Source: an uncultured Clostridia bacterium (GTDB lineage Bacteria; Bacillota; Clostridia; Christensenellales; Borkfalkiaceae). Taken from it: a stretch of 23,893 bases of DNA. The stretch covers positions 1 through 23,893 of the forward strand of contig CALVZR010000030.1 in the NCBI GenBank assembly GCA_944372565.1, in the 5' to 3' direction. Of the stretch, positions 22,398-23,893 are shown piece after piece. Position 1 is the stretch's first letter, and each line of letters starts with the position of its first letter. Below the pieces are notes generated by a model. The model was not told the DNA's origin. It ran no database searches and was given only the letters and a program-made list of their open reading frames with translations. Both the position numbers and the translations under genes were made by a program.

Positions 22398-23893
22398 TTA
22401 TTTGCTTACGACGGTGATATCGTCGAAATCCGCGTTAAAACCGAATCCAATCATATCCGGATTTTCCTGCGAAATATAAAGCACGATCTGCCCCGCCGCC
22501 TTGATCTGTTCGATCGCCGCCGCGTCCGTAATTTCATAGCGCACCCACTTCCCTTCGGGCAGCGCCGCGCCGCTCAGCAGCGTGGAGGTGTTGCTCGTCT
22601 CCGTTCCAGCATTCATCGCGAAAGACGTTGCCGAACCGATCTTCTGGACCCTCGCAAAGAACACCAGTTTGGTTTCCGAAGAAAGCGCGTTGAGGAGCTC
22701 CTGATCGAGTTTGACCGTAACGAATCCCGCGCCTTCCCAGGTGCCGTTGGTCAGCCGGAGGACCTGCGCTCCCGAGTGGTTATTATTCCCCGCGTTGACA
22801 AAGGCGAGCGCGGTGTCTGCCTGCGAGGAGGAAAGAACGTATTTCGTCCCGTCGAACGTTTCCTCGAAGCCCATATGCGCCAGCGCGCTTTCATAGGTCA
22901 CCGAGGCGATCTCCACGCTGCCGGAAGCCCCGCCGTAGGTCAGATAATACCCTTCCGCCCACGGGTATTCCGCGTCGATCACGAGTTCGCCGTATTCCGC
23001 GGCTTTCGCCTTGTCATACGTGAAGGAAAAAGTCTGCCATACGCCGAGGGGGATGCTGTTAAAATATCCGCTGTCTATAAACTGCCCGGTCGCGTGCCCG
23101 TAGGAACAGCGCAGGTTGATGTCGCTCGCGCCGTTGCTGGTCGCGCCTTCTATCGCCTGTGAAGGCGAGGATATGTTTACGCGGTATTTCACGGTGACGA
23201 TATCCCCCGTTTTCACGTTTTCAAAGAGCGCCGCGGAGAACGCCAGCCCGAAAAGGCTGTCGCCCGCAACCGATTCCGCCGCGATGCGGGCGGGGTTTTC
23301 CTCGTCCGTTCCCGGGATATAGCTGATCGCGGGGTTTTCCGCCGCAACCGTCTTTACGCCCGAATACAGATAGGCGGTGGAGGGGTTGCTCAGATCGTCG
23401 ATCACGCCCGGGGGCATGGAGATCTCCCCGTAAACGGTGACGGTCTGCGTTGCCGCCGCGCCGTCCGTGCCGTTTTTATAGAGATAATTCACGGTATAAA
23501 TGCCCTCTTGGAGCACGGCGGCAAACTGCCCGTTTTCGGCGGTCAGTTCGGTCGCGTTCCCGTTTTCGTCCGTGAGGACCGCGCTCGTTTGCGGGAGGTC
23601 TATGCCCGTATAATCGCCTTCGCCGAGCAGTACGACGGGCGAATCGGAAACTTCCTGCGTGATGTTTTCGGGCGAGATGGAGTAAGCGGGCGCGGCGGTT
23701 TCGATTTTAAAGCAATCGAAATACATGTCGAACTCCCAGTAACTATCCTTGTAATCGTCCCCGTTGAAGAAAAACTGCAATCTGTCGGTCGCGGGGTCGT
23801 AGTTTTCTAAAAGCGCCGCCTGCGGCACGAATACCTTGGTCCAGCACCCCGCGGGGATGAGCGTTCTCTGGATCATTTTGGAAGGAACGCTGT
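22398..23893 (-). CDS. Large extracellular-type beta-rich protein, 3' part
   Basis: The frame is open to the window edge, so only the C-terminal 497 residues are seen; the first ATG in view (23876) lies inside a domain, as five codons upstream continue the same sequence. At least three beta-sandwich-like units are visible: one ending near WEFDMYFDCFKIET, an Ig-like stretch (SVLTDENGN-type, VLQEGIYTVNYLYKNG), and two related carbohydrate-binding-like modules (ending VEIASVTYESA and FNADFDDITVVSK; both with GxWxxxxF/Y-type and DDI/ASV end motifs). Low Cys and high Ser/Thr/Asn/Gly content suits a secreted protein. There is no C-terminal LPXTG motif or membrane anchor. It lies upstream of two glycosidase-like genes and likely binds or degrades glycans at the surface. 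Confidence 0.7.
   Translation of the reverse strand, partial: SVPSKMIQRTLIPAGCWTKVFVPQAALLENYDPATDRLQFFFNGDDYKDSYWEFDMYFDCFKIETAAPAYSISPENITQEVSDSPVVLLGEGDYTGIDLPQTSAVLTDENGNATELTAENGQFAAVLQEGIYTVNYLYKNGTDGAAATQTVTVYGEISMPPGVIDDLSNPSTAYLYSGVKTVAAENPAISYIPGTDEENPARIAAESVAGDSLFGLAFSAALFENVKTGDIVTVKYRVNISSPSQAIEGATSNGASDINLRCSYGHATGQFIDSGYFNSIPLGVWQTFSFTYDKAKAAEYGELVIDAEYPWAEGYYLTYGGASGSVEIASVTYESALAHMGFEETFDGTKYVLSSSQADTALAFVNAGNNNHSGAQVLRLTNGTWEGAGFVTVKLDQELLNALSSETKLVFFARVQKIGSATSFAMNAGTETSNTSTLLSGAALPEGKWVRYEITDAAAIEQIKAAGQIVLYISQENPDMIGFGFNADFDDITVVSK

Overview
The window is about 24 kb of moderately GC-rich bacterial chromosome that looks like an endospore-forming or spore-lineage member of the Clostridia. 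The evidence is a YyaC-type sporulation protein behind a sigma-F-like promoter, Soj/Spo0J-type ParA/ParB, AGGAGG-type ribosome binding sites, and textbook sigma-A promoters (TTGACA, 17-18 bp, TATAAT/TATACT). The closer taxonomic position is inference. No tRNA, rRNA, CRISPR array or transposase was recognised by eye.

Layout. (1) 1-3668, plus strand: end of a RadC-like gene, gltX, a five-or-so-TM NarL/LiaS-type histidine kinase and its LuxR-type response regulator, chained by ATGA or 8-bp overlaps and closed by a 17-bp stem terminator. (2) 3763-5221: a cvpA-family gene (minus) and yyaC (plus), diverging from a region with a sigma-A promoter one way and a sigma-F-like promoter the other. (3) 5255-6396: an AT-rich island with an unrecognised 242-aa protein gene and a small XRE regulator gene, divergently transcribed. 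It is bracketed by two palindromes with identical 13-bp arms and carries near-identical 13/14-bp repeats over the promoters. (4) 6402-8224: a 51-aa HTH gene, a DUF2156-GNAT fusion gene, and a divergent small XRE gene. (5) 8326-9675: an SPFH/stomatin-like protein with its NfeD partner. (6) 9826-14351: a secreted lipoprotein-like protein and two tandem paralogues, each with three N-terminal zinc ribbons and a polytopic membrane domain. Part of the ribbon-coding DNA is almost identical in both. (7) 14699-18579: an apparent ftsH-parA-parB operon on the minus strand, with a strong promoter far upstream of ftsH. (8) 18991-23893: a minus-strand carbohydrate-related operon with the 3' part of a large adhesin/CBM-like protein, a GH78-like hydrolase and a TIM-barrel-like protein, ended by a strong terminator.

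How the parts work together. Regions 1, 2, 5 and 7 are mostly core functions: translation, envelope sensing, membrane quality control and chromosome segregation. Regions 3, 4, 6 and 8 look accessory. The most unusual is the palindrome-flanked XRE cassette: both genes lack a Shine-Dalgarno, the promoter of the unknown gene places transcription start exactly on its ATG, and the repeats overlap the -35 regions, which suggests a compact self-regulating module of unknown function.
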